NCBI RefSeq assembly: GCF_027595985.1
Contig: NC_073306.1
Location: 80,886,599 to 80,950,598, forward strand
DNA from: Sorex araneus
Lineage: Eukaryota > Chordata > Mammalia > Eulipotyphla > Soricidae
Direction: 5' to 3'
DNA: 64,000 nt
Shown: one piece after another, positions 25,101 through 35,100 of the stretch
Layout of the letters: every line of letters starts with the position of its first letter
Numbering within the stretch: position 1 is the first letter of the stretch
The notes under the pieces: model-generated
What the model was told of the DNA's origin: nothing
Database searches by the model: none
Seen by the model: only the letters and a program-made list of their open reading frames with translations
Made by a program: the position numbers and the translations under genes

Positions 25101-25146
25101 ACTTCAAAAGCTAAAACTGAGTAGTGAGTCATTTAATCCAAATTAG
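12337..25146 (+). CDS. SPO16: SPO16 (C1orf146), meiotic crossover factor; whole coding span
   Basis: Five coding exons join at 12337-12405, 20726-20819, 22517-22685, 23072-23150 and 25012-25146 into 546 nt (181 aa plus stop); the human protein is about 180 aa. Every junction is GT-AG with matching phase. The product reads [20 protein letters not shown] at the start and ends in SFNPN. Recognisable stretches include [23 protein letters not shown] and [14 protein letters not shown]. From family knowledge, SPO16 pairs with SHOC1 as an XPF-ERCC1-like heterodimer that binds branched DNA and supports crossover formation at meiotic prophase I, in the nucleus. The start ATG has A at -3 and G at +4. 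Expression is expected to be germline. The gene converges on GLMN. No disabling change was seen. Confidence 0.95.
12468..12560 (+). mobile_element. Partial tRNA-derived SINE (3' half)
   Basis: tttgatccccagcaccctga, gtaatccctgaatgcagagc, ggagtcagtcctaggcac. Follows a (caa)n run at about 12447-12462. Confidence 0.7.
12706..12943 (+). mobile_element. Long-type tRNA-headed SINE
   Basis: ttagcacagcggttgggcgg, gagttcgattcctctgcccc, two ggcaagctacc motifs, gtctctcaatgagagac and gggatgacagtg tail. It directly precedes SPO16-intron L1 sequence at 12949. Confidence 0.92.
12949..13090 (-). mobile_element. Old LINE-1 3' UTR fragment (-)
   Basis: The pyrimidine-rich block caacaccaatcccaccacca and following match other L1 3' UTR copies in antisense. 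It is diverged. Confidence 0.5.
13689..13852 (-). mobile_element. Old tRNA-derived SINE
   Basis: Antisense and diverged: ttgggccacgcctgacagtt, ctgactctctgctcagagg, ccccatgcaaagcatgtg. Confidence 0.65.
13876..13907. repeat. (TG)n microsatellite
   Basis: About 15 TG units in a SPO16 intron. Confidence 0.9.
14285..14390 (-). mobile_element. Old tRNA-like SINE (second, ID-like head)
   Basis: Antisense: ctggggacagaacccagagc, atgcaagacatgtactctac, cagtgagctacatcc. The same motif recurs near 13910, 28145, 29365, 30750 and 60680. Confidence 0.5.
14982..15133 (-). mobile_element. Old tRNA-derived SINE
   Basis: Antisense and strongly diverged: gctcaggctctgcattgc, caccacatggtgctgggg, cctgcactgtggatcc. 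Confidence 0.45.
15295..15640 (-). mobile_element. Old LINE-1 3' end (-)
   Basis: A poly(T)-like left end precedes attcaaacaccaattccacc. An ORF2-terminal antisense block (ttggctgttgtaaatagaac, tgcaatgaacatgg) follows. It is an older subfamily than the copy at 4022. Confidence 0.65.
15893..16055 (+). mobile_element. tRNA-derived SINE followed by (CA)n
   Basis: atagcacagtgggcagggta, cctgggttctatccctggca, gagcaccaccaggagtgatc, gtggggtgtggccccaaacc. A (ca)n run follows at 16075-16102. Confidence 0.88.
16075..16103. repeat. (CA)n microsatellite at a SINE 3' end
   Basis: About 13 CA units next to the tail of the SINE at 15893-16055, a common site of microsatellite birth. Confidence 0.9.
16140..17300 (-). 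mobile_element. Old LINE-1 3' end (-), split by a SINE
   Basis: Antisense L1 landmarks appear on both sides of a SINE at 16697-16873: tcagacttaacatgatgccc, cattcattgattgttgag, then tgggatcacagggtcatagg and tttatgagaagtcttcatac. The SINE generated a ttgagtt duplication. Confidence 0.75.
16697..16873 (-). mobile_element. tRNA-derived SINE, standard type, inside L1
   Basis: Antisense T run, gcgcgtcacacccagcgatg to gctatcgctctggcccc. Duplication ttgagtt at 16690-16696 and 16874-16880. Confidence 0.93.
17505..17641 (-). mobile_element. Old tRNA-derived SINE
   Basis: Antisense: gacgggtcattcctgatagt, ggaccatatgtggtaccagg, catgtactttggccccc. Confidence 0.65.
17867..18111 (+). mobile_element. Long-type tRNA-headed SINE
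   Basis: gcgggtagagcgtttgcctt, ggcgtattcaatatgccaaa, gtcccataatggagac, ggatggcagtgacagtgata. Duplication aatttgaga at 17858-17866 and 18112-18120. Confidence 0.93.
18379..18548 (-). mobile_element. tRNA-derived SINE, diverged, with trailing fragment
   Basis: Antisense from a G-rich run and gttgggccacactcagtggt to ctctctatccagccccc. 18549-18605 looks like a separate + strand SINE 3' fragment (gagcagagccaggagtaaag). Confidence 0.85.
18610..19290. other. SPO16: SPO16 intron, no repeat recognised
   Basis: AT-rich intronic DNA between a SINE fragment and a long-type SINE. Confidence 0.45.
19294..19548 (+). mobile_element. Long-type tRNA-headed SINE
   Basis: acatggactggagcgatagc, gggtttgattcctccgtccc, ggcaagctaccaagagtatc, caacaggacgactg tail. 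It lies about 1.2 kb before the second SPO16 coding exon. Confidence 0.92.
19588..19763 (-). mobile_element. tRNA-derived SINE, standard type
   Basis: Antisense: gttgggccacacctggaggt, tggggggccatatgcggtac, gtactactgctccagctcc. Confidence 0.88.
19800..19999 (+). mobile_element. Rearranged tRNA-derived SINE with duplicated 3' half
   Basis: The head gggctggagcaat jumps directly to a 3' half (gccaggagtaatttctaagt to gacccaaaaaggaaaaaaag) and then gtgtcttg. A second middle and 3' half follow (gattcgatccctggaatccc to gtggcccaaaac). Outer flanks agaagtt(g/a)gtgtc(t/c)tg at 19784-19799 and 20000-20015 look like one target-site duplication. Confidence 0.7.
20464..20632 (-). mobile_element. tRNA-derived SINE, standard type
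   Basis: Antisense from a T run and gggtcacatctggtgatgca to gctgtcattccagca. It ends about 95 bp before the SPO16 exon at 20726. Confidence 0.92.
20726..20819 (+). CDS. SPO16: SPO16 coding exon, residues 24-55
   Basis: The acceptor is tttttttaaag and the donor is TCTG before gtacag. The exon encodes [19 protein letters not shown] and following residues. Its length of 94 nt leaves one base of a Gly codon, completed by the next exon. Confidence 0.93.
20866..20995 (+). mobile_element. Old tRNA-derived SINE
   Basis: ctgggctggagaaagtacag, gacaggtttgatccccagaa, gagcactgccagaaacaatc. It lies 46 bp after the SPO16 exon at 20726-20819. Confidence 0.75.
21619..21807 (-). mobile_element. tRNA-derived SINE with G-rich tail
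   Basis: Antisense: the tail region (about 21621-21652) is an almost pure G tract, then gtcatacctggcgatgcata to gctccagcccc. Duplication acatgaaggattttt at 21604-21618 and 21808-21822. Confidence 0.93.
21621..21652. repeat. G tract with quadruplex potential
   Basis: About 30 bp of nearly uninterrupted G, broken by single a or c bases, inside a SINE tail in SPO16 intron 3. Confidence 0.85.
21830..22500. other. SPO16: SPO16 intron, essentially unremarkable
   Basis: AT-rich. A SINE-head-like scrap (agactggagtgcaagtcttc) sits near 22143. Confidence 0.4.
22517..22685 (+). CDS. SPO16: SPO16 coding exon, residues 55-111
   Basis: The acceptor is tttttctag and the donor is CAGAG before gtatgg. The exon encodes [19 protein letters not shown] through FRIQQ, plus two bases of an Arg codon. 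Length is 169 nt. Confidence 0.94.
23072..23150 (+). CDS. SPO16: SPO16 coding exon, residues 111-137
   Basis: The acceptor is atttttccag and the donor is AAG before gtgagt. The exon encodes [18 protein letters not shown] through CTIAK. Length is 79 nt, ending in phase 0. Confidence 0.93.
23194..23337 (-). mobile_element. Old tRNA-derived SINE
   Basis: Antisense: ttgggccacagccagctgtg, gggaccatctggggtgtcag, gtgcaaggcaagtgc (repeated aagtgc), actgtcactccaacc. It starts 44 bp after the SPO16 exon at 23072-23150. Confidence 0.75.
23349..23525 (-). mobile_element. Old tRNA-derived SINE
   Basis: Antisense: ttttggccacacccgctgtg, ggtcactcctggttggctta, gtgcaaggcaagtgccctaa, actatctgtctggcc. Confidence 0.75.
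23690..24175 (+). mobile_element. LINE-1 3' end (+) in SPO16 intron 5
   Basis: This is plus-sense L1 terminal sequence: gatatagaaagattgcactc, gtggaatataaaataacaga, cactggtggagggatgg, then ctcatggtgattcactaatt and an A tail ending about 24172. Confidence 0.88.
24756..24922 (+). mobile_element. tRNA-derived SINE
   Basis: cagggctggggagagaatac, tgttcaatccccagcgttcc, gagtgattcctgaatacaga. Repeated gcatttgccttgc in the head. It ends about 90 bp before the last SPO16 exon. Confidence 0.85.
25012..25146 (+). CDS. SPO16: SPO16 last coding exon, residues 138-181 and stop
   Basis: The acceptor is ttttcttccag. The exon encodes [20 protein letters not shown] through SFNPN and ends with TAG at 25144-25146. 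Confidence 0.94.
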   Translation: MTSKQFIDTICYRMSTTKAYIIEQSPVWKTLQKLKLSSESFNPN

Positions 25147-25211
25147 AATACCAATTACAAATGTTCTTTTAGGATACTGAAATGGTTAAGTAAGTTAAAT
25201 TATAATGTTCA

Positions 25212-25217
25212 AATAAA
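25212..25217 (+). terminator. SPO16: Candidate SPO16 polyadenylation signal
   Basis: An AATAAA hexamer lies 66 nt after the SPO16 stop codon, which would give a short 3' UTR of about 85-100 nt. No other hexamer was noted closer to the stop. Confidence 0.55.
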
Positions 25218-25507
25218 AAGGATTTTTAAAAATCTATAGTAGAATGTATACAATTAAAAGTGGTTTTTATTTTCAGGATTTTGCTGGGTGATTTCTTTTC
25301 AAATTGGTACATAATAAAACTCAGCACAATTTCCTAAGATCCAAATTAAGTTGGATCAACTTATTAGGATGGACTGACTTACTAGTAAATAAAAATACAG
25401 CATTTTCTAAGTAGCCCCTTCAATGAAAGAAAAAGTCATACATATTGTATAGCTTTTCCACAGGGGCAGCTAGTATTTATTATTTTTGCAGATGTTTTCA
25501 TATTGTT

Positions 25508-25681
25508 TTTTTTTTTGCAGGGAGGGGGAGTGACACTAGTGATGTTCAGGGGTTATTCCTGGCTCTGCACTCAGGAATTACTCCTGGCAGTGCTGGGGGA
25601 CCACATGGGATATCAGGGATTGAACCCAGGTTAGCCACATGCAAGGCAAGCCCCCGTTCTGTTGTACCATCGTTCTGGCCC
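25508..25681 (-). mobile_element. tRNA-derived SINE between the convergent gene ends
   Basis: Antisense: T run, a G-rich tail and gtgacactagtgatgttcag to accatcgttctggcccc. It lies between the SPO16 and GLMN 3' ends. Confidence 0.88.
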
Positions 25682-25986
25682 CAAGCTTTCATACTGTAAC
25701 TATAGTTGAAGATGTAGGGCTAGAATTCTGTCCCCCTTAAACTCCTGAGGCAGGGAGGAAGGAGAGGGAAATTATTAGTTTGGATTTTCATCAGTATTTA
25801 AACTACATATAGGGACACTGTTTACCATATAGATAACTTTTAAAAACCAAAGACTACTACTGATCCATAATGTGTTAATACATAAATAGATGAAAAAATT
25901 TACATTGACTTTTCTAGCAAGAATAGGAAAAAGACTCATAAAAGGTATCAAATAATTTATAATGAAAAAACAGTATTTTACTAGTT

Positions 25987-25992
25987 TTTATT
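25987..25992 (-). terminator. GLMN: Candidate GLMN polyadenylation signal
   Basis: TTTATT on the + strand reads AATAAA on the minus strand, 16 nt after the GLMN stop codon. That would make an unusually short 3' UTR. The assignment is an inference. Confidence 0.4.
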
Positions 25993-26008
25993 TACGGGAG
26001 TGACGCTT

Positions 26009-26125
26009 TCATTTTAGCCCAATATTTTCTTCAGAGGTGAACTTTGTTTTTATTTCAATGAGTTCTTCTACTCGAGCCAGAACGCTTTCAATCAAATCAA
26101 ATGTGTATAGAGCTGAATGCAGAAC
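26009..26125 (-). CDS. GLMN: GLMN exon 19 (last coding), residues 561-598 and stop
   Basis: On the minus strand the acceptor is ggcactgtag. The exon encodes [20 protein letters not shown] and ends SEENIGLK with TGA at 26009-26011. Confidence 0.93.
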   Translation of the reverse strand, partial: VLHSALYTFDLIESVLARVEELIEIKTKFTSEENIGLK

Positions 26126-29100
26126 CTACAGTGCCAAGAAAATCTGGTATTAATAATACTGCTTTTGGGGAAAAAAAAACCTGAAACTCAGCTAGATATA
26201 GTTTAAGAAAAACTGCCTTCTACCTTAAGCTGCATTTCAGGAGGCATATTAGGGATCTCTTCTCCACCCACAGTTACAGAGCAAAGATTTTTACACTCCT
26301 GAACTTCTAAAAAGAGGAGAAAAAAGACCATTCATTATACATAAACATTAATACAACTCAGATTTCAAAAGTAATTTTTTAGTTTTTTTGGGGCTCACAC
26401 CAAGCAGTTCTCAGGGCTTATTCCTGGCTCTGTACTCAGAGATCACTCTTGGTGGGGCTCAGGGCTGGGAATTGAATCTGGGTCGGCCACATACAAGGCA
26501 AGTTCCCTACCCACTGTACTATCGCTCTGGCACCTTCAATAAGGTTTAAGCTCCTTTTTTCATTCACTATGATAAAAGGTGCCAGTAATTTTAGTCAAGC
26601 TACACAAAAAACAAAACTGCTATTGAAATTTGGAATATGAAAATATGTAATTCATCTTTTAGGTAACATCTTGGCATATATAGCAAATATTAAAATTTAA
26701 TAAACTTCTCTCACTATATACTCAAATTCAATAAAATTTCTAGCAATGCCTATAGAAACAGCATCAGAGCTATATGAGAATTATAAGATTACTATTGTAG
26801 AACTACTGATTTTAAAAGCTTATTTTAAAAATTACTTCTAGATCTAACTAAGGTTCTTTTTTGCAGTTTATACACAATTACCTGAGGCTAACAGAATGGC
26901 TAGAGACACCAGCAATACCAAGGAACCTGGTTCAGTTTAATTCTTTGGTAATCCAATGTTAGTGTTAATTAGCCCACAGATCTGCTAAAAATTTTCATAA
27001 CTATAAATAAAGTAACTTGGCAATCATGAGTCCTTAGCCCTACACCAATAGTGATCCTTGAGTACAGAGCCACATGTAAGTAAGCCCTGAGCAAGGCTGG
27101 GTGTGGTCCCAAACCCAAAAAACTAACAAATTATAAAGTCATGAAGTCCTTTATTTTGAATTCAAGTTCTGAAACCTGACTGACTAATTTTAGAACGGAA
27201 AAAGAACCTGCACATTACTAACCTTGGTTATTTTCTTGGCTGTTTTTAATTTCTGCTTCATAATGTGCTTTTGACATATTCAGTCCTGTGTGGAGTGGCT
27301 TTAAGAAGTTATTTTCAATTTTTCCAAGTTCTGTCCATAATCCAGTCTGTTCAGAAGAATTAATGAAAAAATTTTGTTATCTGCTTCAATATTTACTTGT
27401 TACCTACCTTTTCTAAACATATGTTGCATGTTAAGGAAACAAAATGAGTAAGACATGATCCTTGCCTTTCCAGGTAGAGGTTACTGTTTAATAACACATT
27501 TATAACAACATCTAGTTTCTTTTTGTTTGTTTTGTATTCGAAGCATTGCCGGTGGTGCTCAGAGCGTACTCCTGACTCTGTGTTCTGTGATCCCTCTTGG
27601 TGGATGCTTGGAGGACCATATGGAAAGGCAGAGGTTTTAACCAGCTGCATACAAGGCAAGCACCTTACCTCTGTAGTATCTCTCCAGTCAAAAATGAAAT
27701 ATTTTACAAAAATAACAAAGCAAAACTGTATCAGGAGGTCTTCAAATGTTCAGTAATGAGCATACTGGCCAAAATACAAGTTTGATTAATAATTTTTGTT
27801 TTTATTGGCATTGAAATAAAATAGGAAAGATACCCCTGGAGAGATAGCACAGGGATTAAGGCACTTGCTTTGTATACAACTGACCTTAGTACACAGCTGA
27901 TTATGGCCCATAAATCAAGTATATGTATACACATTTCCACTTTAAATTTTATTGATCCAGTGTTTCCAATTCAATAAACATAGCTATCTGTAAGTGAATT
28001 TAAATACAAAGTATAAAGATATTGCTTTGTAAGTATCACATATAAATTTAAAGTATTACAATTTCTAAGAGACCTCATCAAGAAGTATCAGAATATTTAC
28101 ATTCAGATGTTTTACAGTGTAGATCATCTTGGATACGTTAAACAGTGTATGCATGTAATACCAGGAGTTGAACCAAAAGAACATGAACTTTACCACTGAA
28201 CTACATACCATACTAAAACATACTTTTCAAATTATTTAATAGATGTAAGCACCATCTACATTATATTCATAGGTGCTACAAAAATTTTCCAGCCCCACGT
28301 GAACAACTTTCAAATTTCCCAAGTGACAGTAATTATATATACTGTCAACATTTAAGAATTAATGTTAATTAATTCTTTTTATTCATACATGTTTAATCTA
28401 TTCTAGATATCTTAAGCTTTCAGCTTTCAATTATAAGAAAACTGGATTATCTTCAATAGGTGTTTAACTTTTGGTGAAAATGTCTCTTAAATTTTAAGTG
28501 TTCCAAACTAAGGGCAAGTCAGTGGATAAGATGAGACACAGGGACATGGGAGGGGGCATCTTGAACTTCAGTGGTGATGAGGTGATGTAACTCTTCACCA
28601 ACTCTGCATATGATCATTTCAGAACAGCCAGGAACAACTTCTAAGCATAGAGCTGGGAGTAGCTCTTGAGGACCAGTGGTTGTGGCCCAACACAAAACAA
28701 GTCACATGTGGCTAGAGATACTCAACTGAACAACTCTAAAATGTTAATTGTGGAGTCAGAGAATTCAAAGGGCTAGAGTGCATGTTCTGCATATATAGGA
28801 GTTTCATTCCTGGCATTGGTGGGCCCCCAAACACAAACACACCTGAACACTGCCAGAAGAAAACAGCCTTTAGCTATTTTTAATGCAATAATTTAAAACA
28901 GTCCATAATAATAAAATTCATTAAACCAGGTGCCAAGTTACACTAAAAAAATTTGTCACACATTTTGTTCAGCAAAGTTCCACAAATTTTTCATGTGAAC
29001 AACTATTACATTTTTAGAAGTATGTAGGAGTGAAACAGCTGTGGAAATAAGAGTATTTAATTTTCTGACTTCAAGGGTAGGCAGCTATCACACAGGAGAG

Positions 29101-32100
29101 CAAGTGCAAGGCCCTATGTTCATGACCCTAACCCTGGCACCATATGCCACTTCCTCCCCGCAGCACTGCTAGGTGTTTCCCCTATAATAAACAAAAACAA
29201 ATTAATGGGAAAATCACTGTACTATTTCTTTCATATTTGATTTCTAGAAAAAATATTTCTTAAGTGATAGGATTAAAATTAGAAACAATTACTTGTTTAA
29301 TTTTAATTTCACACTCACTAATGGAACAGATCTAAAAATATTTTCAGTTTGTGTTACTGTTGCTCATCTAGGATCAAACCTGAAGCCTCAATTATGTAAG
29401 GCATGCATTCTACCACTGAGCCACATCTCTGGCCCAAATCTTTTTGGTTTTAAAGCATAACTTCATTTTAAAATTCACTGTATCCTGTCTCACAAAAGAA
29501 AAAAGTTTTCTCTCACAACCAGAACAGACGGGAACTCTACAATGATATAATCAACTGTAATAAAGATAAGAAAAAAACAAATGAAGGGGAAGCAGATGGA
29601 CCTCTCGGTCTGCTAGAACATTCTAAGATGAAGAAAAGAACATAATCAGCTTGTAAGATTACTTTCTTATATAATGGATTAAAAAAATTTTTTTTTCAAT
29701 CTGAAGAACTGCCTGAGGGTATGCCTGGTGGTCCCAGGCACTGTTGGTCCTTAAACTCTGAACTGTCCACTTCAGCTGGTTGAGTAGCCACCGTGAATGG
29801 TCCCTGGGGCCCTGTGAGACTACCTGTGAGCATTCCCCCCTCCCAATAAATAATAATTTTTTTCTTAGGAATCAGATATTCCAAAGTACTGACATGCAAG
29901 TAAGAATTATCATCCCAGGAAAATTAGCGAGAAAACTCAATCTGAAATGGCAACCTGAGATCCCTCAGACAGTATAAGAGTCTGTTCATTATGAAAGAAT
30001 TTCTCTCAGTGCTCTTACATTAGGCCATATGTTTAAAAGAGAGGCAAATCTGTCTGTCGGGGTTAATCAACAAATGACAGCTTCTTAAATGGAATGTTAA
30101 TTAAAGAGAATGTTGATTAAAGGAGAAGTAAAATGATACTCTAGTAATGCTGAATTACGGATCCCTTTGTTCAAAAGGACTCCTACAAGTACTTATTTCT
30201 GACAAGTAATGAGTGCTGAGAGAGTGGCTAGATGAAAAGCTGAAAAGAAATCAGGTTTATAGGAAAATTAAATAAGAACAGAATCATTTCAATACAAGTG
30301 ACTCATAAATGAATAATCCTTTCTTTTCCTGCTATTTTTGGTTACTGTCAACTGGCTTATTCTTTTCATAAGTCATTTTCCTCCTGTCTCTACTACTTCA
30401 TGTCTCTATCTCAGCGTAAGTTATAGGCACTTTCTCCCACACTTATGTTTCATGTCACTCTTCCTGAACCTTGAATCTCCAGCTCTGCTGATAAAAACTG
30501 ACATTTTTTTTCCTTCTTTTTTTCTTTTAGGGGCCACATAGGGTAGTGCATAGGTATGCTTGGCCTAGTGGTGCTCCCAGGATTACACCCAGTGCTGGCT
30601 GGGGAAGAATGAGGGAGTTGGCAACAGGGTTATGCCCAGTGGTGGTGTGAGGAGGGTATGTGCTGTCAAGGACTGAATTGCCCATGTTAGGCACATCTCC
30701 CAACTAAAGCTATCTCCTCAGCCTCATTTTTTTTTTTAAATTAATATTCTTGGTTGTACTGGGGATCAAACTCAGGTCCTCAAGCATGCAAGGCATAAGT
30801 TTTACCAATAAGCCACATTCCAAACCCTCAATTTAATTCTCATACTTCATGTTCTCTGTTATTGGTAGGATTCCTTAAATGTTATGAATCATAGTAATTT
30901 GGGGGGTCATACCCAGCGATGGTCAGGGGTTCGCCCTGGTTCTGAGCGCAGGAATTACTCCTTGTGTGTTCGTGGGACCATATGGGATGCTGGGGATCGA
31001 AACCAGGTCAGAAGAGTGGAGGGCATTGAGTGGAAGGCAAACGCCCTACTTGTAATACTATCATTCCAGCCCCAACAATCACAGTAATTCTGTAGTTATA
31101 GTGCATAGGTCATAATTATTCCTCACCTTCTGATTATATAACCATATCTTTCATATCTACTTGATTTTACCCATTATTTTTCCTAAATTGTGATTTTTAA
31201 AATTTTTTTGGTGAAAATCATCAAGTTTATTATAATACACTGCATTTTTTGGTGAAACAGTCATATTTTTAAGTCATTGCATGATGTACTTTATGACTTC
31301 TGGATGAGTTCATTAATAATTTTAAGAGCTTTCAATCATCTTTCTTTTTTTTTGCATGTATAATCCCTACTGTTTTTTTTTTTCAAATCACCATGAGATA
31401 GTTAAAAAGCTTTCATGATTGAGTTTCAGTCATACAGTGATCAAACATCCATCCCTCCACGAGTGTCTATTTTCCATCATCAATACCATCAATGTCTCCA
31501 GTATCCCTCCTGCCACCCCCACTCCACAGCACCCCACCCCCGCCTCTATGGCAGGCACTTTCCTTCTCACTCTCTACTTGGGGCATTATGGTTTATAATA
31601 CAGATACTGAGAGGTCATCATGTTCAGTCCTTTGTCCACTTTCAGCACACATCTCCCACCCTGAGTAATCCCTCCATCCATCATTTTTTTTAACACTACT
31701 ACTCATGATTTCAATGTTTAATAAGTTGAAGTGGGAGATCCAAATTGTTTTAAACATTATCATCCAACTTCTCAAGACTTAAGTGGAGTGCCTAGATGAA
31801 AACTTATCAAAGTATTACATCTGAATAAATACATTATAAAGTCAATCAACCAAGATGTACTTTGTATCATGTATTCCTCACCACAGTAAATACATCTTAC
31901 TATTTACATTTCATAGTACAAGCTACTTTGGGAATCAGACGTAGTTCATGACTTAGAAGGTTCAGACTACTCCTTAAGGCCATGACTATCTTGCCATCCA
32001 CTAGAGATGTGCACTTGTGAAAGGCATTTCCTGTACTTACATTATCTATGAAATGTAAATATTAAGATATATTTACTGTGGTGAGGAATACATGATACAA

Positions 32101-35100
32101 AGCACTTGGCCAGAATAGTGGTTAATATTGGCAGGGAGAATGAGCATGGAGCAATAAGGTCAGAATTAACTGAAAAGGGACAGAGGGAACTTCTTATGAT
32201 GATAGTTACATTCTATATTTGATAACATAAATTTGTATAACAGATTTGATCACATAAAACTGTACATCTGATAAAATATTGAACGTGCATTTTTAATAAA
32301 TTTTAATATAAATTTTACGTTAAAGTCAAAGTACAGAAAAGTATTACTCTAATATATATTGACCTATGTAGGATAAAGTATGCTGATGTTTATAGTTGGC
32401 TTTGAAATGCATCAAAAAATAAGAGTGAGGCCCAGATGAGACCCCAAACAGCCACACACGAATGGCTCCTCCGTTCCTGAGCAACCATGATCCTGGAGGC
32501 CCACTAACTGATTTCGCCCCCAAGGGCTTCTTGCAGAAATGGCTCTAGACTGTGAACTAAGCTATGCCCCCATGCCGCCCCAGAAGGGGAAAGGTTTTTC
32601 TCTCTTGGTCTTTCCTTTTGGGGGGGCATGGCGACCGCCATCTTTTAGAACCCACTAAACAGAGGTACGAGCTTGCAGTGATGCGACTTCTGGCAGAAAT
32701 TTCTCTGGACTTAATTACTAAATACCAGAAATCCAAAACCATATGCTCTTCATTCTCAGCAATGGAAAACATATTATCAAATGAGGCCTTTTCAGCAGGT
32801 CTGATTGTTGGGGAAAAATTCCAAATAATAATAGTGAGTTTTCTGTTGAAATATTGAATGTAATTGAAGTAAAGAGAGATTAAAGTGAAAATCATCTGCC
32901 ACACTGGCAGGTTTGGGGTGGAGGGAGGGTATACTGGGGTTCTTGGTGGTGGAACACGTGCACTGGTGAAGGGATGAGTGCTTGATCATTGTATGACTGA
33001 GACTTAAACCTGAAAGCTTTGTAACTTTTCTCATGGTGATTCAATTTAAAAAATTAATTAATTAAATTAAAAAAATAAGAGAAGAGTGATAGGTAAAGGT
33101 CAACTCCTGTTCTATCTCCCACATCACATATGATCCCCTAAGCACTGCCAGGAGTGACCCCTGAGCGTAGACCCAGGACTAAGACCTTGGCCCCACTGGG
33201 TATAGCCACAAAATAAAAGAGAAACATTGGATTTAGCAGGCTGAAGAGATAGTCTGATAGGTAGGGAACTTGCTTTGCACACAACCAACCTGGGTTCGAT
33301 CCCCAACACCACATAATGTCCCCCGTCCCCTTCCAGATGTGATCTCTGATTGCAGAGCGAGGAGTAAGCCCTGAGGACCACCAGGTATGGCCCAGAAACC
33401 AAAACAAAAAAATGAAAAATGAGTTCAGGTAGTTATAGTTACTAGAGATGAAATATAGGAGAAGCAGTTAGTAAAAAGTAGGGTAGACAGAAAGAAGTCA
33501 AAAAGAAACTAATTTTACTGTATGATAAATCTCCCTTAAATAGTTTTCTATTTATTGAATACTTCTAATGATATACTATTTAAAAAAGATATTCAGCTTC
33601 CTACGCATTATCCAAAAGGTGTCATTAACAAATTCAGTTTTAGTGTTGAAAATGCTTCAATTTTTCATGTCTGCTGAGGCGATAATAAAATGTCAGATGA
33701 TTACTGTTTTATACAGCTCAGACTTAAGTCATCAGTGACAGATGAAGGCAACTTAAGACTCCAAATAATGTTGAGTTCCAAAATGTTAGTTAACTTAGGT
33801 CTGGAACTTACCTACCCAAAAGAACTCAGCAATCCTCTGACAAGACAGCATAAACACACCAGGAAAGGGAAGCTAGATATGAGGCAGTCAGTTTCAGAAT
33901 AATTACTGGTACTTATTTCAGCCTTTGTATTAGGATAAGATATTAAATTCTGGTTTAAAAATTGATAAGAAAATTAAAAACATTCCCTATGCAATCTGAA
34001 TTTATTTTCAGTTTAAAAATAAAGTTCACTTACTTGATTGTCTTTTTCATTATCTTTGATAACCAAATACCTCAATAAATTTAATGAAGCCATTATCCTG
34101 TTAATGAAAAATATATGAATTTATTACTTACAGTACAGATTTATATAACTGCTCTTCTCTATGTGAATTCACAAAATATAACTGAAGATTACTATTCTGT
34201 TTTTTTCTTGAGCCTTGCTAATCTTCATATTTGTGAGTATTATCACTTGCTTCCTGAATTTTAGGATTTTTTATAAATGTGTAAAATTATTTCTTTGCAT
34301 CATTCTAGTATACTGAATGTGAAATCACGTTATATTGGCCCCTCAAAGAAACAATGTCCTGGAAAATACGATAATACCCAACTTAAGCCCTTACTAAATC
34401 ACATAGGTGATAGTGTTGGTCACCAATGTTGCAGTTACAGATCTCTATAAACTGTATCAAAATACTTGGTAGTCAAAGGTACAAAATAATATGCTGATCA
34501 TACTATGATAAGAAGAACTTTTTTTTTTTTTCTTTTTGGATCACACCCAGCGATGCACAGGGGTTACTCCTGGTGGTGCTCGGGGGACCATATGGGATGC
34601 TACTTCCCATCCAACATTGAACCCAGGTCGGCTGCATGCAAGGCAAACACCCTACCCACTGTGCTATTGCTCCAGCCCAAGAACTTTATCTTTCTAAGAA
34701 TTACTAATTTTAAGTAATTAGCATCTACTTAAATATGAAGTAATTCTATGAATTAACCAGATCATAAAATCACAGGAAAATACTTTTTTACGGTAGAATC
34801 CCTAAGCAGAGGTTCTAATTTTACTGTCATACTTAGTAATGGTCCCCTCACCTATCTGAGTTTTGCAGAAGATCTGTTTCAGCACCCTCTGGAAGAAGGA
34901 GTACCAAATCTAGAAGCGATATCAATTGTGGTCCAGTAAACCACTTACTGTTAGATGGTGTCTGAAAAGCAAAAGAAAAAAATCGTAATAGCTTGATAAA
35001 TTCATCCATTTCCTAATAGCTATATAGTATAAAAATAAACTATACACACAAATACACACACAAATATTTGGTTTTGGATTATACCCAACTGTGCTCAGGG

